This document shows, piece by piece, positions 50,615-60,065 of a DNA stretch of 64,000 nucleotides (its first letter is position 1; every line of letters begins with the position of its first letter). Below the pieces are notes generated by a model, which saw only the letters and a list, made by a program, of their open reading frames with translations, ran no database searches and had not been told where the DNA came from. A program made the translations under genes and the position numbers. This stretch comes from Lachnospiraceae bacterium (GTDB taxonomy: Bacteria; Bacillota; Clostridia; Lachnospirales; Lachnospiraceae), in the NCBI GenBank assembly GCA_009774375.1, contig VSNO01000004.1:6682-70681 (forward strand), given 5' to 3'.

Positions 50615-52516
50615 ATGAAACCACTTAAAAAAATTATCAGCCGCTACATGAATCTGGTCACATTGATCCTGATCACCTTTTTGACGATCATCATCATTTT
50701 CTTTCAGGTCGCCGACACACACCGGCAGGCATACAACGACGCCATCATGACGTTTCAGCAGATCGAGCAGGTCCTGGAACAGAACAATGCCGAGCTCTCC
50801 GAGATCAGTGCGGCATACCGTGGAACCTGCCTGTACAATGCCGAGGCCATCGCTTATCTGATCCAGAACAATCCCTCTGTCCTTGACAACGTTGACGAGC
50901 TTCGGCGGATCGCGGTTTTTATGGAAGTGGATGAAATCCATATCTTTGACAAAACCGGCCGGATCTATGCCGGTACGCACCCGGATTATTATGATTATAC
51001 CTTTGATTCCGGCGAACAGATGATGTTCTTTAAACCAATGCTGACCGATCATTCCTTAAAGCTTGTGCAGGACATAACCCCCAATGTCGCAGAGGGAAAG
51101 CTGATGCAGTATTCGGCTCTGTGGAGTTCCGACGGGAATTTTATCGTCCAGGTCGGCATGGAACCCGTCAACGTCATGAAGGTGACAAAGAAGAACGAAC
51201 TCTCCTACATATTTTCCCTGTTCCGCGTGAATTCGAAGGCCAGCTACTATGCCATTGACCGCACAAGCGGAGAGATCGTGGGCTCCACGGATCTGGACTG
51301 TGTCCACCAAAATATCGAGACGATCGGCCTTCGTCTTGACGACATCGCCAGCCAGCCAGACGGCTTTCACGCCACGGTCAACGGCCAGGGTGTTTTCTGT
51401 GTGTTCAGATCGATCGATTCCAATTATATCGGGCGTGTCCTTAGCAACCGTGAACTATATGAATGGATCATACTCAACACCCTGGTCCTCTTTCTGTGTC
51501 TTGTCATCATCGCGATGGTTCTCATGCGCGCTGCGACCGGATACATGAACCGCTATGTCGTGGATGATATCAAACACATCAATCAAAAACTCCACGCTAT
51601 CGCCGCCGGAAATCTCGACGAAGTCATTGATGTCCGGAGCAGCATAGAGTTCTCGGAACTGAGCAGCGACATCAACCGGATGAAAAAAAGTCTCCTGGAC
51701 AGCAGCAGGAAGATGTCCTACGTGCTCAGCAAGACCAATAAGTACATCGGGGTATACGAGTACGACAAACAAATGCCCCAGGCCCGTTTCACGGAATACG
51801 TCCCACAGCTTCTCGGGCTTCCACATGAAAAAACACAACAGCTGACCTGTGACTGCCAGCTGTTCATCAGATCGCTGTCCCGGCTTTACAGCCATCCCTG
51901 CACCGGTGATTCCAACGTTTTTGAGCTGGATGGGCGCTATATCAGAGTTGAAGAGATCTCCGAGAACAGCAACGTATTCGGCGTCCTCATCGATGTGACT
52001 GAAGATACATTGAAACGCCTGCAGATCGAACATGAGCGGGACTATGACCATCTGACCGGACTGTATAACCGCGGTCTGGAAAACTACCTCGATTCCTGTT
52101 TCAGCAAACCACAGGCATTTCGCGAAAGTGCATTTGTGATGATCGACGCGGACAACCTGAAGGTGATCAACGATACATACGGCCACGAGGGCGGCGACGC
52201 CTACCTGAAGCAGCTTGCCAGCCTTCTGGAAAACTTTGCCCCCGGCCACAGCGCCGCCGCAAGACTGGGCGGCGACGAGTTCGTCCTGTTTCTATACCAG
52301 TTCCAGACAAAAGAGTCCCTGTCTGACACCGTGAGGGCGCTGGAGGAGCTGCAGAACAACAGCCGTGCCCGCCTGAACGACGAACTGTACGTCCCCCTCG
52401 GTTTCTCTTTTGGCTGCTGTCTGACAGAAGACCAGACGGATTACCATGCACTGCTCAAAAAAGCGGACGAGCAGATGTACGCAAACAAGAAATCCCGCAA
52501 ATCCGGGCAGTGCTGA
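50615..52516 (+). CDS. Membrane diguanylate cyclase with extracellular sensor and GGDEF domain
   Basis: 633 residues. TM1 about 14-35 (LVTLILITFLTIIIIFFQVA), an extracellular Cache-like sensor about 36-285, TM2 about 286-310 (NTLVLFLCLVIIAMVLMRAA), HAMP-like about 315-365, a PAS-like linker and a GGDEF domain about 470-630. DHLTGLYNRG and RLGGDEFVLF show an intact active site, so it should make c-di-GMP. LTEDQTDYHALLKKADEQMY is the usual C-terminal end. Ribosome site AGGAGG. Stand-alone gene. Confidence 0.93.
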   Translation: MKPLKKIISRYMNLVTLILITFLTIIIIFFQVADTHRQAYNDAIMTFQQIEQVLEQNNAELSEISAAYRGTCLYNAEAIAYLIQNNPSVLDNVDELRRIAVFMEVDEIHIFDKTGRIYAGTHPDYYDYTFDSGEQMMFFKPMLTDHSLKLVQDITPNVAEGKLMQYSALWSSDGNFIVQVGMEPVNVMKVTKKNELSYIFSLFRVNSKASYYAIDRTSGEIVGSTDLDCVHQNIETIGLRLDDIASQPDGFHATVNGQGVFCVFRSIDSNYIGRVLSNRELYEWIILNTLVLFLCLVIIAMVLMRAATGYMNRYVVDDIKHINQKLHAIAAGNLDEVIDVRSSIEFSELSSDINRMKKSLLDSSRKMSYVLSKTNKYIGVYEYDKQMPQARFTEYVPQLLGLPHEKTQQLTCDCQLFIRSLSRLYSHPCTGDSNVFELDGRYIRVEEISENSNVFGVLIDVTEDTLKRLQIEHERDYDHLTGLYNRGLENYLDSCFSKPQAFRESAFVMIDADNLKVINDTYGHEGGDAYLKQLASLLENFAPGHSAAARLGGDEFVLFLYQFQTKESLSDTVRALEELQNNSRARLNDELYVPLGFSFGCCLTEDQTDYHALLKKADEQMYANKKSRKSGQC

Positions 52517-52576
52517 CACAATAGATCGATACGGATCAAACCGACAGACAGTTTTGCAGTATCTGCCGCCGCGCCT

Positions 52577-53797
52577 TCACATCTGCGCCCGCCGCTGCCT
52601 GCGGACTGCAGACATGCAGAGCACCATTCCACAAAACAGCAACAGACAAGCCATCACCGCCTCCATGCCGCAAAATCCCCACACTGGTGCATTCTGCCAC
52701 AGGCTGCGGAAATAAAAGGAACCATCCAGCAGCCAGCTTCCCGCCATGGCACCCACAGCGACAAACAGCGGCAGCGCCTTCAGCAGCATGGCGATATAAT
52801 TTCCGCTGTACTGCGACACAAATACCGTCAACAGCGCGGCTGCTGCCGACAGGACTGTGATCAGCGCCGCCAGCACAAGCAGATACGTCCCATAAGTCCA
52901 GTCAAACCACGGCGTCGCATCGCTCCAGATACTTTCCAGTCCAAAAGTTCTAAAGACCAACGGTCCCTGCCGCAAAAAAGGAATCCCGTACAGCACCAGA
53001 TTCACCGCTGTAACTGCCAGCGCTGCCATGCACGCCGCAGTCATCTGTGTCTGCAGCACCGCCCTTCCATGGCGGGAACTCCACTGCATCGGCCGCGTCC
53101 TGTACATGCGGTCGCGCACCAGCACCGGGGAGAGCAGCAGAACATTGCAGAGCACGCACCAGACCGCAAGATCCTTTGCATATTCGCATGTGGACTGCCA
53201 CACACAGCCCGGCAGATATCCATACCAGCGCGCAGACTGCATCAGCCCGCTCTCACGCTGTCTCATGGCGTCCGTATCATCGTCCGGCGCAGACCGACAG
53301 ATATCCGTACCAGTGCGGTCTGCCGTCCTTTCAGCCCTCCTGTCGTAAGCGTCCATAAATCCTGCCAGCGTCTGGACCCTGTAATAATTCGTTCCATCCA
53401 TGATCCGGTGGAGCAGCCACTCCTGCTCCATGTCCGCCACACTTCCAGCCGCGGCAGTCTGGTCATAATAGCTGTCCCTGTAAACGCAAAAGCTGTCATA
53501 GTCCGTGATCCCCGCGTCCGACGCCTCCGCGATCGCCAAAAGCATTTCCTGAAAATCCGCCTTTTCCCCGGCAAGCTGTCCATCAAGCTCCTCCCGCTCG
53601 GAAGGCTCCATTGTCACCCCATACTTCGCCGCCCACTCCGCGGACAGCGCAAATTCCGCCTCCGCATTGGGACCATTGCGGAAATACCGGACATAAAATG
53701 ACGGAAACATATAGTAATACACGATCCCGAGCAGCACGACCGCCGCCAGGATCCCCGGATTAGCGATCTTACGCAGTTCCCATTTCCAAATCTCCAT
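52577..53797 (-). CDS. ABC-2 type permease-like membrane protein
   Basis: 406 residues from the ATG at 53797 (GGAGAGG 6 bp upstream). TM1 near 17-35 (GILAAVVLLGIVYYYMF), a long extracellular loop (about 40-200) and five further TM segments in the C-terminal half (LPLFVAVGAMAGSWLL, VMACLLLFCGMVLCM). It lies 25 bp after a second permease gene, and both follow one ATPase, so the transporter may be a heterodimer. No family name can be given beyond ABC-2 permease. Confidence 0.75.
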   Translation of the reverse strand: MEIWKWELRKIANPGILAAVVLLGIVYYYMFPSFYVRYFRNGPNAEAEFALSAEWAAKYGVTMEPSEREELDGQLAGEKADFQEMLLAIAEASDAGITDYDSFCVYRDSYYDQTAAAGSVADMEQEWLLHRIMDGTNYYRVQTLAGFMDAYDRRAERTADRTGTDICRSAPDDDTDAMRQRESGLMQSARWYGYLPGCVWQSTCEYAKDLAVWCVLCNVLLLSPVLVRDRMYRTRPMQWSSRHGRAVLQTQMTAACMAALAVTAVNLVLYGIPFLRQGPLVFRTFGLESIWSDATPWFDWTYGTYLLVLAALITVLSAAAALLTVFVSQYSGNYIAMLLKALPLFVAVGAMAGSWLLDGSFYFRSLWQNAPVWGFCGMEAVMACLLLFCGMVLCMSAVRRQRRAQM

Positions 53798-53822
53798 CTT
53801 CATCCTCTCCTTCTGCAGATCC

Positions 53823-54884
53823 TCAACTCAGATCCCTGCGCATAAAGCGCCTGAACATAACGCATACTGCCATGCTGCACACTGCCAGGTTCAAAGCCAC
53901 AGCCACAGTCTCCTGCCACGGAATGAAGGCGGCGATCCCTGATTCCGTAAACCATACGTTTACGTCCAGCCAGACCGCAGACGGCTGCAGCGTCATGACA
54001 AAATAGGCTGCCCATACCCTGCATTGCGAGAACAGGCTGCCCAGCCCGATCCCCCCAAACAACACCGTGCCAAGCACCAGCGCCGCAGCGTAAACATTGC
54101 GCAAAAGCATCGCGCACACCGCCGCAAGCAGGCCAAACACCGCCACAAGTCCGGCGCCCAGACTCAGCGAAGCCGCAAGATACCCTCCTACCGTAAAGTC
54201 ATGCCAGGTGAGAAACGGGCGTTTATACAGCATATCCGTCAGATAATTAAAACGGCTGGACACACTGTCCCCCCATATTCCTCCGTAATCCCACCTGCCA
54301 AAGTAAAACGCCAGTGTCATTCCGGCAAGCAGGACATACAGCACTTCTGCCGACAGCATTGCCGCCGCAATCTTTGTCATCCATAGCTGCCGCCCTTTGC
54401 AGCTTGAACACACCTGCCCCTCCGTGCGGTTGAGCTGCTCGTACCCCATCAGATACAGGATCACAAGCATCGCACAGATACTGCCCTCCGCAAGTGTGGC
54501 GCGCATCAGTATCCCAAAGAGAAGCTGGTGCGACTCGTACGTGGCTTTCCCGGCATAATGATCCAGCGCCGCACCGCTCTTTGCAAGCTGTTCCGCCCTC
54601 GGCTGCAGCAGACTGTACTTTTTCCGGATCCAGGCGACCGCTGTCGGCGACTCCCTCACGATGTCCGCATAAAATACCGCCAGCACACCCGTGTCATATC
54701 CCTCAAAGACATTTTCCGGCACGCCCATAACTGCACCGCTGTCATCTTTTTCCGTATCAAAATAATTCCGTACATCGTCATTCCCGAGGATCAGCAGCCC
54801 GTTCAGCACGAGGCTCAACATTAAAAATGTCCACAGCGCCGGGAAACAGACCACTTTCTTCATCTCAAACGCGATCAGTCTCAC
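53823..54884 (-). CDS. ABC-2 type permease-like membrane protein
   Basis: 353 residues from a GTG at 54884 directly after the ATPase stop (TGAGTG), with GAGAGGG upstream. The pattern is like its neighbour: TM1 (VVCFPALWTFLMLSLVLNGLL), an extracellular loop of about 90 residues, then five TMs (AMLVILYLMGYEQLNR; VLYVLLAGMTLAFYFG; LAASLSLGAGLVAVFGLLAA). Probable membrane half of the ABC transporter with the ATPase at 54885-55742. Confidence 0.75.
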   Translation of the reverse strand: MRLIAFEMKKVVCFPALWTFLMLSLVLNGLLILGNDDVRNYFDTEKDDSGAVMGVPENVFEGYDTGVLAVFYADIVRESPTAVAWIRKKYSLLQPRAEQLAKSGAALDHYAGKATYESHQLLFGILMRATLAEGSICAMLVILYLMGYEQLNRTEGQVCSSCKGRQLWMTKIAAAMLSAEVLYVLLAGMTLAFYFGRWDYGGIWGDSVSSRFNYLTDMLYKRPFLTWHDFTVGGYLAASLSLGAGLVAVFGLLAAVCAMLLRNVYAAALVLGTVLFGGIGLGSLFSQCRVWAAYFVMTLQPSAVWLDVNVWFTESGIAAFIPWQETVAVALNLAVCSMAVCVMFRRFMRRDLS

Positions 54885-55742
54885 TCAGGCACCCTCTCTT
54901 TTTAAAGCATAGATCGCAAGAAACGCATCCTCCAGGGACGGCGCGACAGCCACACCATCCTCAGGCGGCATCTCAGACAGGACGCGCAGCACCGTTCCAT
55001 TTTCCCCCTGCCCCTCGCTGAGCACATGCTGATGCGGCCTGATCTGCGCATCTGCCGGAAGCTGAAAGATCTTTCCCCGGAAACGGCCGCAGATCTGCGT
55101 CGGCGTGTCGCAGCAGAGCAGCCTGTGATCACGCAGCATGATGATCCGCCCCGCGATCGTCTCGATGTCCGACACGATATGTGTGGACAGGATCACGATC
55201 CTGTCTTCCGCCAGGGAATGGATCATATTCCGGAACCGCACCCGCTCCCCCGGATCCAGCCCCGCTGTCGGCTCGTCCAATATCAGCAGCCGCGGATCGT
55301 TCAACATCGCGACCGCGATCCCCACACGCTGGAGCATTCCGCCGGAAAGCCTTTTTAGCTTCCTGTCCGCCGCGTCGGACAATCCCACCAGCTCCAGCAG
55401 ACGGATGATCCTCCGGTCCGTCTCCGCGCGCGGTATCTTCTGAAGTGCTGCCGCATAGCGCATAAACTGCCGCGGCGTACTGTTCGGATAATATCCAAAA
55501 TCCTGCGGCAGATATCCCAGAAGCCCGCGGTAGCGCTCCCCCATGGCAACGATCTCCTCCCCGTCCCACAGGATCCTCCCTTTCGTGGGAAACAGCAGCG
55601 TCGCCAGCATCTTCATCAGCGTGGACTTACCGGCGCCGTTTGGCGCCAGCAGGCCATAGACCCCCTGTGCAAGATCCAGGCTGATATCCTCCAGCACCGT
55701 AAGATTCCCATAACATTTCGTAACCCGTTCTACTGACAGCAT
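54885..55742 (-). CDS. ABC transporter ATP-binding protein
   Basis: 285 residues from the ATG at 55742 (GGAGAGGGATC upstream; frame open to 55811). Walker A APNGAGKSTLM, with Pro-Asn in place of the usual Gly-X; Q-loop region LGYLPQDFGYYP; signature LSGGMLQRVGIAVAML; Walker B LLILDEPTAGLDPGE; H-loop ILSTHIV. Typical of ABC-2 exporters. Third gene of the operon led by a sigma factor. Confidence 0.92.
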   Translation of the reverse strand: MLSVERVTKCYGNLTVLEDISLDLAQGVYGLLAPNGAGKSTLMKMLATLLFPTKGRILWDGEEIVAMGERYRGLLGYLPQDFGYYPNSTPRQFMRYAAALQKIPRAETDRRIIRLLELVGLSDAADRKLKRLSGGMLQRVGIAVAMLNDPRLLILDEPTAGLDPGERVRFRNMIHSLAEDRIVILSTHIVSDIETIAGRIIMLRDHRLLCCDTPTQICGRFRGKIFQLPADAQIRPHQHVLSEGQGENGTVLRVLSEMPPEDGVAVAPSLEDAFLAIYALKREGA

Positions 55743-55764
55743 GATCCCTCTCCTTTCCAAATCA

Positions 55765-56541
55765 TCATATACCCAGCCTCCAGTCAAATCCCGATATACC
55801 AGCCGCGACAAAATAATACATCTGTATCAGATAAAATCCTGCTCCCGCAGCCGCAGCCGTCAGAAAGACATATGCCGGTATCTGCATCAGCCAGACCGCT
55901 GCCGGCTCCCAGAATACAGGAACCAGACTGACCATAACCCACGCAAGCGGCACCGGCAGAACCGCGCGCATTCCCCACAGCCGCTGCCCCAGCAGAGATA
56001 AACTGCCGTACAGGAAAAGCGCCGAAAATGCTACCGACAACATCCAGACAAAGGATACCTCCTGCCTTTCCAGACTCCACAACACCGCACAGACCAGAAT
56101 GCTTCCCACCACGGACACCGCACCCAGCACCAGCATCCGGAGCGCCAGGATCGTCCGGAACGATATGCGCCATGTCCATTTCCACTCCAGCGTCCGCGTC
56201 TGGTATTCCTTCCACATCGTCAGCAGGTGTGACAAAGCATAGAAAGCCGGCGAAATCAGAAACAGACAGGACGCCGCGCGTGCCATGCCTGCCATCACCG
56301 CTGCTGCCGGAAACAGGCAGACGCACATCACCAGCGCCGCCAGAAAGAAGCAGTCACCGACACCAAAAAACAGTGTGCGCAGACCGACCATGCCCGCCGT
56401 CCGGCACAGTTCCCGCCAAATGGCGCTCTTTGGCAAGATCGCCGGCATTGCCGTGTCAAGGATCATCGCCACCGCCCTTTTCTTCTCATCCTCCGTCAGC
56501 AGGGGCACTTCCACTGGAAATATCTCCCGATCATTCATCAT
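55765..56541 (-). CDS. Multi-pass membrane protein, possible anti-sigma factor
   Basis: 258 residues. A cytoplasmic N-terminal stretch of about 45 residues (VEVPLLTEDEKKRAVAMILD) precedes 6 hydrophobic segments. Its start overlaps the end of the sigma factor gene by 11 bp (ATGATGAATGA) and the ABC ATPase follows 22 bp later. Position and shape suggest a membrane regulator of the sigma factor, but it shows no anti-sigma domain I can recognise and could equally be a transporter component. Confidence 0.65.
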   Translation of the reverse strand: MMNDREIFPVEVPLLTEDEKKRAVAMILDTAMPAILPKSAIWRELCRTAGMVGLRTLFFGVGDCFFLAALVMCVCLFPAAAVMAGMARAASCLFLISPAFYALSHLLTMWKEYQTRTLEWKWTWRISFRTILALRMLVLGAVSVVGSILVCAVLWSLERQEVSFVWMLSVAFSALFLYGSLSLLGQRLWGMRAVLPVPLAWVMVSLVPVFWEPAAVWLMQIPAYVFLTAAAAGAGFYLIQMYYFVAAGISGFDWRLGI

Positions 56542-57076
56542 CCGAAAACTCCTTTCTGATCTTTCTGATCAACCGATAGTAACGCGCCTTCACAGCTTCC
56601 TCCCGCTCGCCCAGGATCTCCGCGATCTCGGGAAACGACCGTCCGGCGTACACCCGCAGCCTGAACACCTCCTGCTGTTCCAGAGACTGGCAGGACACGT
56701 ATGACTCGATCTGCGCCAGAAGCATCCTGTCCTGTATGCGGGAAACAAAATCATCGCGCGCCGGAGGCTCCAGCTCCTCAAACGGCGTTGCCGAGATCAG
56801 CACATGCTGCACTTTTCTGCGCGCATCGATCACTTTATTGTTCGCCACCGCATACAGCCATGTGCGGAAACCTGCCTGCCCCGGCTGATATCCCGGCAGG
56901 GAGCGCAGCACCGCCACAAAAATGCTCTGCGTCAGATCCAGGGCATCCTCCTTGTTGCCCACCTGACGGTACACAAAGCGGTAGATCTCATCATAGTAAG
57001 CCCGGACCAGACAGTCCGCGGCCTCCCGGGACCCCCTGCGCTGGATCTGGCGGATCCATCTCTGCTCCTTGTCCAC
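56531..57076 (-). CDS. ECF-type RNA polymerase sigma factor
   Basis: 181 residues from a GTG at 57076, chosen because GGAGGTGAGG lies just upstream; the frame is open to 57229 but the extra residues look non-coding. Region 2: EIYRFVYRQVGNKEDALDLTQSIFVAV, FRTWLYAVANNKVIDARRK; region 4: LEQQEVFRLRVYAGRSFPEIAEILGEREEAVKARYYRLIRKIR. It opens an operon with a membrane protein and an ABC-2 transporter, which it probably controls. The stimulus is unknown. Confidence 0.88.
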   Translation of the reverse strand: MDKEQRWIRQIQRRGSREAADCLVRAYYDEIYRFVYRQVGNKEDALDLTQSIFVAVLRSLPGYQPGQAGFRTWLYAVANNKVIDARRKVQHVLISATPFEELEPPARDDFVSRIQDRMLLAQIESYVSCQSLEQQEVFRLRVYAGRSFPEIAEILGEREEAVKARYYRLIRKIRKEFSDDE

Positions 57077-57311
57077 TCCCTCACCTCCTCCGTACCTTCC
57101 CGACAAAATCCAGGCACACATCCTCTGAATACATCTCTCGATGTTTTCTGCATATATATTCGGATCCCGCAACCGGTTCGTTGCATCTTTTTTGAGTATT
57201 TTTGAATCAGACCTACCATTTAAACCCATTTCATTGTATAATAAGCCGGTATCGATTCAAATCTTTGACAGAAGATCTTGAAAGAAAATAAAAGAAAAGA
57301 GGAAATATTTT

Positions 57312-57833
57312 ATGGCACAGAATCCAGTTGTCACGATCGAAATGAAAAACGGCGACCTCATCAAAGCAGAGCTTTATCCTGAGATCGCACCAAACACGGT
57401 CAATAATTTTATCAGCCTGATCAACAAGGGCTACTATAACGGACTGATCTTCCACAGAGTCATCAACGGCTTCATGATCCAGGGCGGCTGCCCCGAGGGA
57501 ACCGGAATGGGCGGCCCCGGTTACTCGATCGCCGGAGAGTTTGCTCAGAACGGCTTTGAGAATGAATTAAAGCACACGCCCGGCGTACTCTCCATGGCAA
57601 GAAGCATGATGCCCGACTCCGCGGGAAGCCAGTTCTTCATCATGCACAAGACAAGCCCGCATCTGGACGGCGCTTATGCGGCGTTTGGAAAAGTGATTGA
57701 AGGACTGGATATCGTGGACAAGATCGCCACCACAAACACCGATTATTCCGACAGACCGCTGGAAGATCAGGTGATGAAAAGCGTTACGGTCGATACGTTC
57801 GGCGTAGAGTACCCGGAACCGGAGCGATGCTAA
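57312..57833 (+). CDS. Cyclophilin-type peptidyl-prolyl isomerase
   Basis: 173 residues, no signal peptide, so cytoplasmic. FHRVINGFMIQGGCPEGTGMGGPGY and GVLSMARSMMPDSAGSQFFI contain the conserved Arg, Phe, Met, Gln and Phe of the proline-binding pocket; HLDGAYAAFGKVIEGLDIVD follows. It speeds cis-trans isomerisation of prolines during folding. AAGAGGAAA precedes the ATG; TTGACA lies near 57269. Confidence 0.95.
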   Translation: MAQNPVVTIEMKNGDLIKAELYPEIAPNTVNNFISLINKGYYNGLIFHRVINGFMIQGGCPEGTGMGGPGYSIAGEFAQNGFENELKHTPGVLSMARSMMPDSAGSQFFIMHKTSPHLDGAYAAFGKVIEGLDIVDKIATTNTDYSDRPLEDQVMKSVTVDTFGVEYPEPERC

Positions 57834-57849
57834 TGCATCGCCACTCCGG
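57819..57849 (+). repeat. Hairpin over the cyclophilin stop codon
   Basis: CCGGAG...CTCCGG with inner GCGATGC-TAAT-GCATCGC; the loop contains the TAA stop. No T run follows, so termination is uncertain. Confidence 0.45.
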
Positions 57850-57880
57850 CGCATCATCATCTGACACGTTTTTAGCAATG

Positions 57881-58170
57881 TCAAAACCTGAAAAACTGTT
57901 TCAGATCCTCTATTGCACTCTTGACTGCGGTATTTCCCTGCCGGATCAGGGAATTGACAAGCCCGTTTCCGCTCGTATCTGCCCATTAAGTGTCATACTC
58001 GCCGCCATTGTCTATAAAAAACGTGATCGACCAGAGATTATAAATATCGGAACAGGAATCAAATGGAAAGCCCCTCAAATAAAATCAGCCTTGTCGATAT
58101 AAAAGGCTTTCTGCTCCCTTATCCGATCAAAACACTGTACTCCTATATTGACCAAAATATTCCTATCCAT
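57881..58170 (-). pseudogene. Decayed AAA-ATPase-like/PD-(D/E)XK family gene
   Basis: Two fragments of one family remain on the minus strand. From ATG 58170 (after GGGGTGAAGGT) 31 codons read through GVQCFDRIREQKAFYIDK to a TGA at 58075, the characteristic N-terminus of AAA-ATPase-like (PF09820-type) proteins. Further on, in another frame and interrupted by a stop, WADTSGNGLVNSLIRQGN and VKSAIEDLKQFF match the middle of the same family before a TGA at 57881. The Walker A region between them is deleted. The remaining 58171-58435 is AT-rich and shows nothing I can assign. Confidence 0.65.
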
Positions 58171-58435
58171 ACCTTCACCCCACGCATATCAATCACTTTA
58201 TTATCATTATTCACAATGCAAACCTCAATCCCGCTGCACATACAGCATCCGCTTGAAAGATGATGTTTTATCGCTATCATTCTTCCTGGCATTCTTTATA
58301 TACACCTCACTTCCACTTATATTATATGAAAATCTTAACCAGAAAACAACCTGTTTCGCATTTTGTATATAACATTTCAAAAGTTTCCGTAAGGGGTCTC
58401 TTTCGTTGTATGGAAAAGATTAAAATCCATACTCT

Positions 58436-59923
58436 TCACCACGCTTTCGCCTTTAACTTTTTCTTTTTCCTTTTTCCTTCGCCTTTTTCCCCTTTCTTTT
58501 GAGCGGTTAACGGAACCTCCCGTTCAATATCAAAAAATTCGTGGTTTTCTACACCCGCCCCTAATTCCTGCATACATTTCACAAGCGTTTCTTTGCCTAT
58601 ATTTTCATTCATGCCCTCCGCTTTCCCGCCATCCCTGCTTCCGGACAGATCCCCCGAAGCCTGTACGGGCAATAAAGCATCCTCCTGATTTTCCCTGATC
58701 ACTTCTGTCTCTGCTTTTCTCATCGCTTCTGTTGTGATACACCCCGAAAAAATCAAAGCTATTTTGGCACAAACCGGCCCTATCATTTCATATAAAACAG
58801 AAGACGAAAGGATAATGGTCAGCAGCAATTTACCTTTTTCGCCGGGCAGCAGCCTCTCGCCCAGGAATGCAAGTCCAATTGCAACGCCCGCCTGTGGTAT
58901 CAGGGCAAGCCCCATGTAATTTCTGATCTCTTTGCCTGTCTTTAGGAGCAGGCAGCTGATATACGTGCCCAGATACTTTCCAATGATGCGGACAATAAAA
59001 TAGCTAACCCCGATTACACCGACTGTCCTCAGTGCGGAAACATCAAGGTTCATTCCTGATACGATGAAAAATATAGACATAACAGGCGGCGTAAAATTAT
59101 TCAGCTGCTGGTATAATTTTTTGTCACGGGTCAGATTAATGTACGCCGCCCCAAATACCATACATGCCAGCAATGGAGATATATTATAGGATGCGCAAAG
59201 TCCCGAGATACCAATCAGCATGGCAATTGCCAGAATCAGCCTGTTATCCTTGCTCCTTGCGGGAATAAGGAGTCTGCTTAAAAAATAACCGCAGAAAAAC
59301 CCGAAAGCCAGTGCCATGATATTATATGCAATGGGCATTATGATCTCTTTTGCCGCAACACTCTGCCCGTTCGTGTTTCCTGCAGCTGCTGACACAATGC
59401 TGAATGCCATCAGACACACCACATCATCCAGTGCAACGATCTGTAAAAGCGTATCAACAAATTCTCCCTCTGCCTTGTATTGATTAATTGTCATCATCGT
59501 GCTGGCGGGGGCAGTCGCCGTTGCGATTGCCCCCAGTATCAGGGCAAACTCTATATCCAGTCCAAATACAACCCGGGAAAACACAGTGACAAGTACCCCT
59601 GCCATTAATGTCTCAAATAAGGTGATGACTATGATCCTGCTTCCCGTTCTCATAATAATCTCTTTTTTAAAAAACTTTCCTACATCAAAAGCAATGAATG
59701 CCAGGGCAAGGTCACTGACAAATCCCATATGGCTGATCATATCCGTTGGAATCATGTCCAAACCGCACGGGCCGATCAATATGCCAGCCAGTATATACCC
59801 ACTTACTTTGGGAAGATTTAACGTATTCGTAAGTCTTGTCATGATAAACCCGGCAAATAATATGACTGACAAAACCATAAGAACCTCCGTCCCCTCGTTT
59901 AATGCGTTCAAATATTCCTGCAT
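58436..59923 (-). CDS. Cation/proton antiporter (CPA2, Na+/H+ exchanger family)
   Basis: 495 residues. About 12 TM segments in residues 15-400, with LPKVSGYILAGILIGPCGLD early, GAIATATAPASTMMTINQY (unwound-helix region), LLQIVALDDVVCLMAF (the Asp pair that binds the ion) and LIPQAGVAIGLAFLGERL. Residues about 410-495 are a hydrophilic tail ending in a Lys-rich stretch (KKGEKGEGKRKKKKLKAK), with no TrkA-N domain. It should exchange Na+ or K+ for H+ to control pH and salt. Stand-alone gene after AAAGGAAAAGG. Confidence 0.92.
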   Translation of the reverse strand: MQEYLNALNEGTEVLMVLSVILFAGFIMTRLTNTLNLPKVSGYILAGILIGPCGLDMIPTDMISHMGFVSDLALAFIAFDVGKFFKKEIIMRTGSRIIVITLFETLMAGVLVTVFSRVVFGLDIEFALILGAIATATAPASTMMTINQYKAEGEFVDTLLQIVALDDVVCLMAFSIVSAAAGNTNGQSVAAKEIIMPIAYNIMALAFGFFCGYFLSRLLIPARSKDNRLILAIAMLIGISGLCASYNISPLLACMVFGAAYINLTRDKKLYQQLNNFTPPVMSIFFIVSGMNLDVSALRTVGVIGVSYFIVRIIGKYLGTYISCLLLKTGKEIRNYMGLALIPQAGVAIGLAFLGERLLPGEKGKLLLTIILSSSVLYEMIGPVCAKIALIFSGCITTEAMRKAETEVIRENQEDALLPVQASGDLSGSRDGGKAEGMNENIGKETLVKCMQELGAGVENHEFFDIEREVPLTAQKKGEKGEGKRKKKKLKAKAW

Positions 59924-60013
59924 TGTATACGCCTTTTCCTTTCTTGTAAATTTTTATATCTCTTCTGCCCTTTTTGATCTAAACTTTCCTGTCTGGCTCC
60001 TGGAATAATGCAA

Positions 60014-60042
60014 AATGCCTCGAAGGTATCTTCAAGGCATTT
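60014..60042 (-). terminator. Terminator of the sugar ABC operon
   Basis: Stem TGCCT-TGAAG / CTTCG-AGGCA with an ATAC loop and flanking A/T runs, 24 bp beyond the malG-like stop. Confidence 0.75.
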
Positions 60043-60065
60043 TTTAATGCACAGCCGAATATCTG

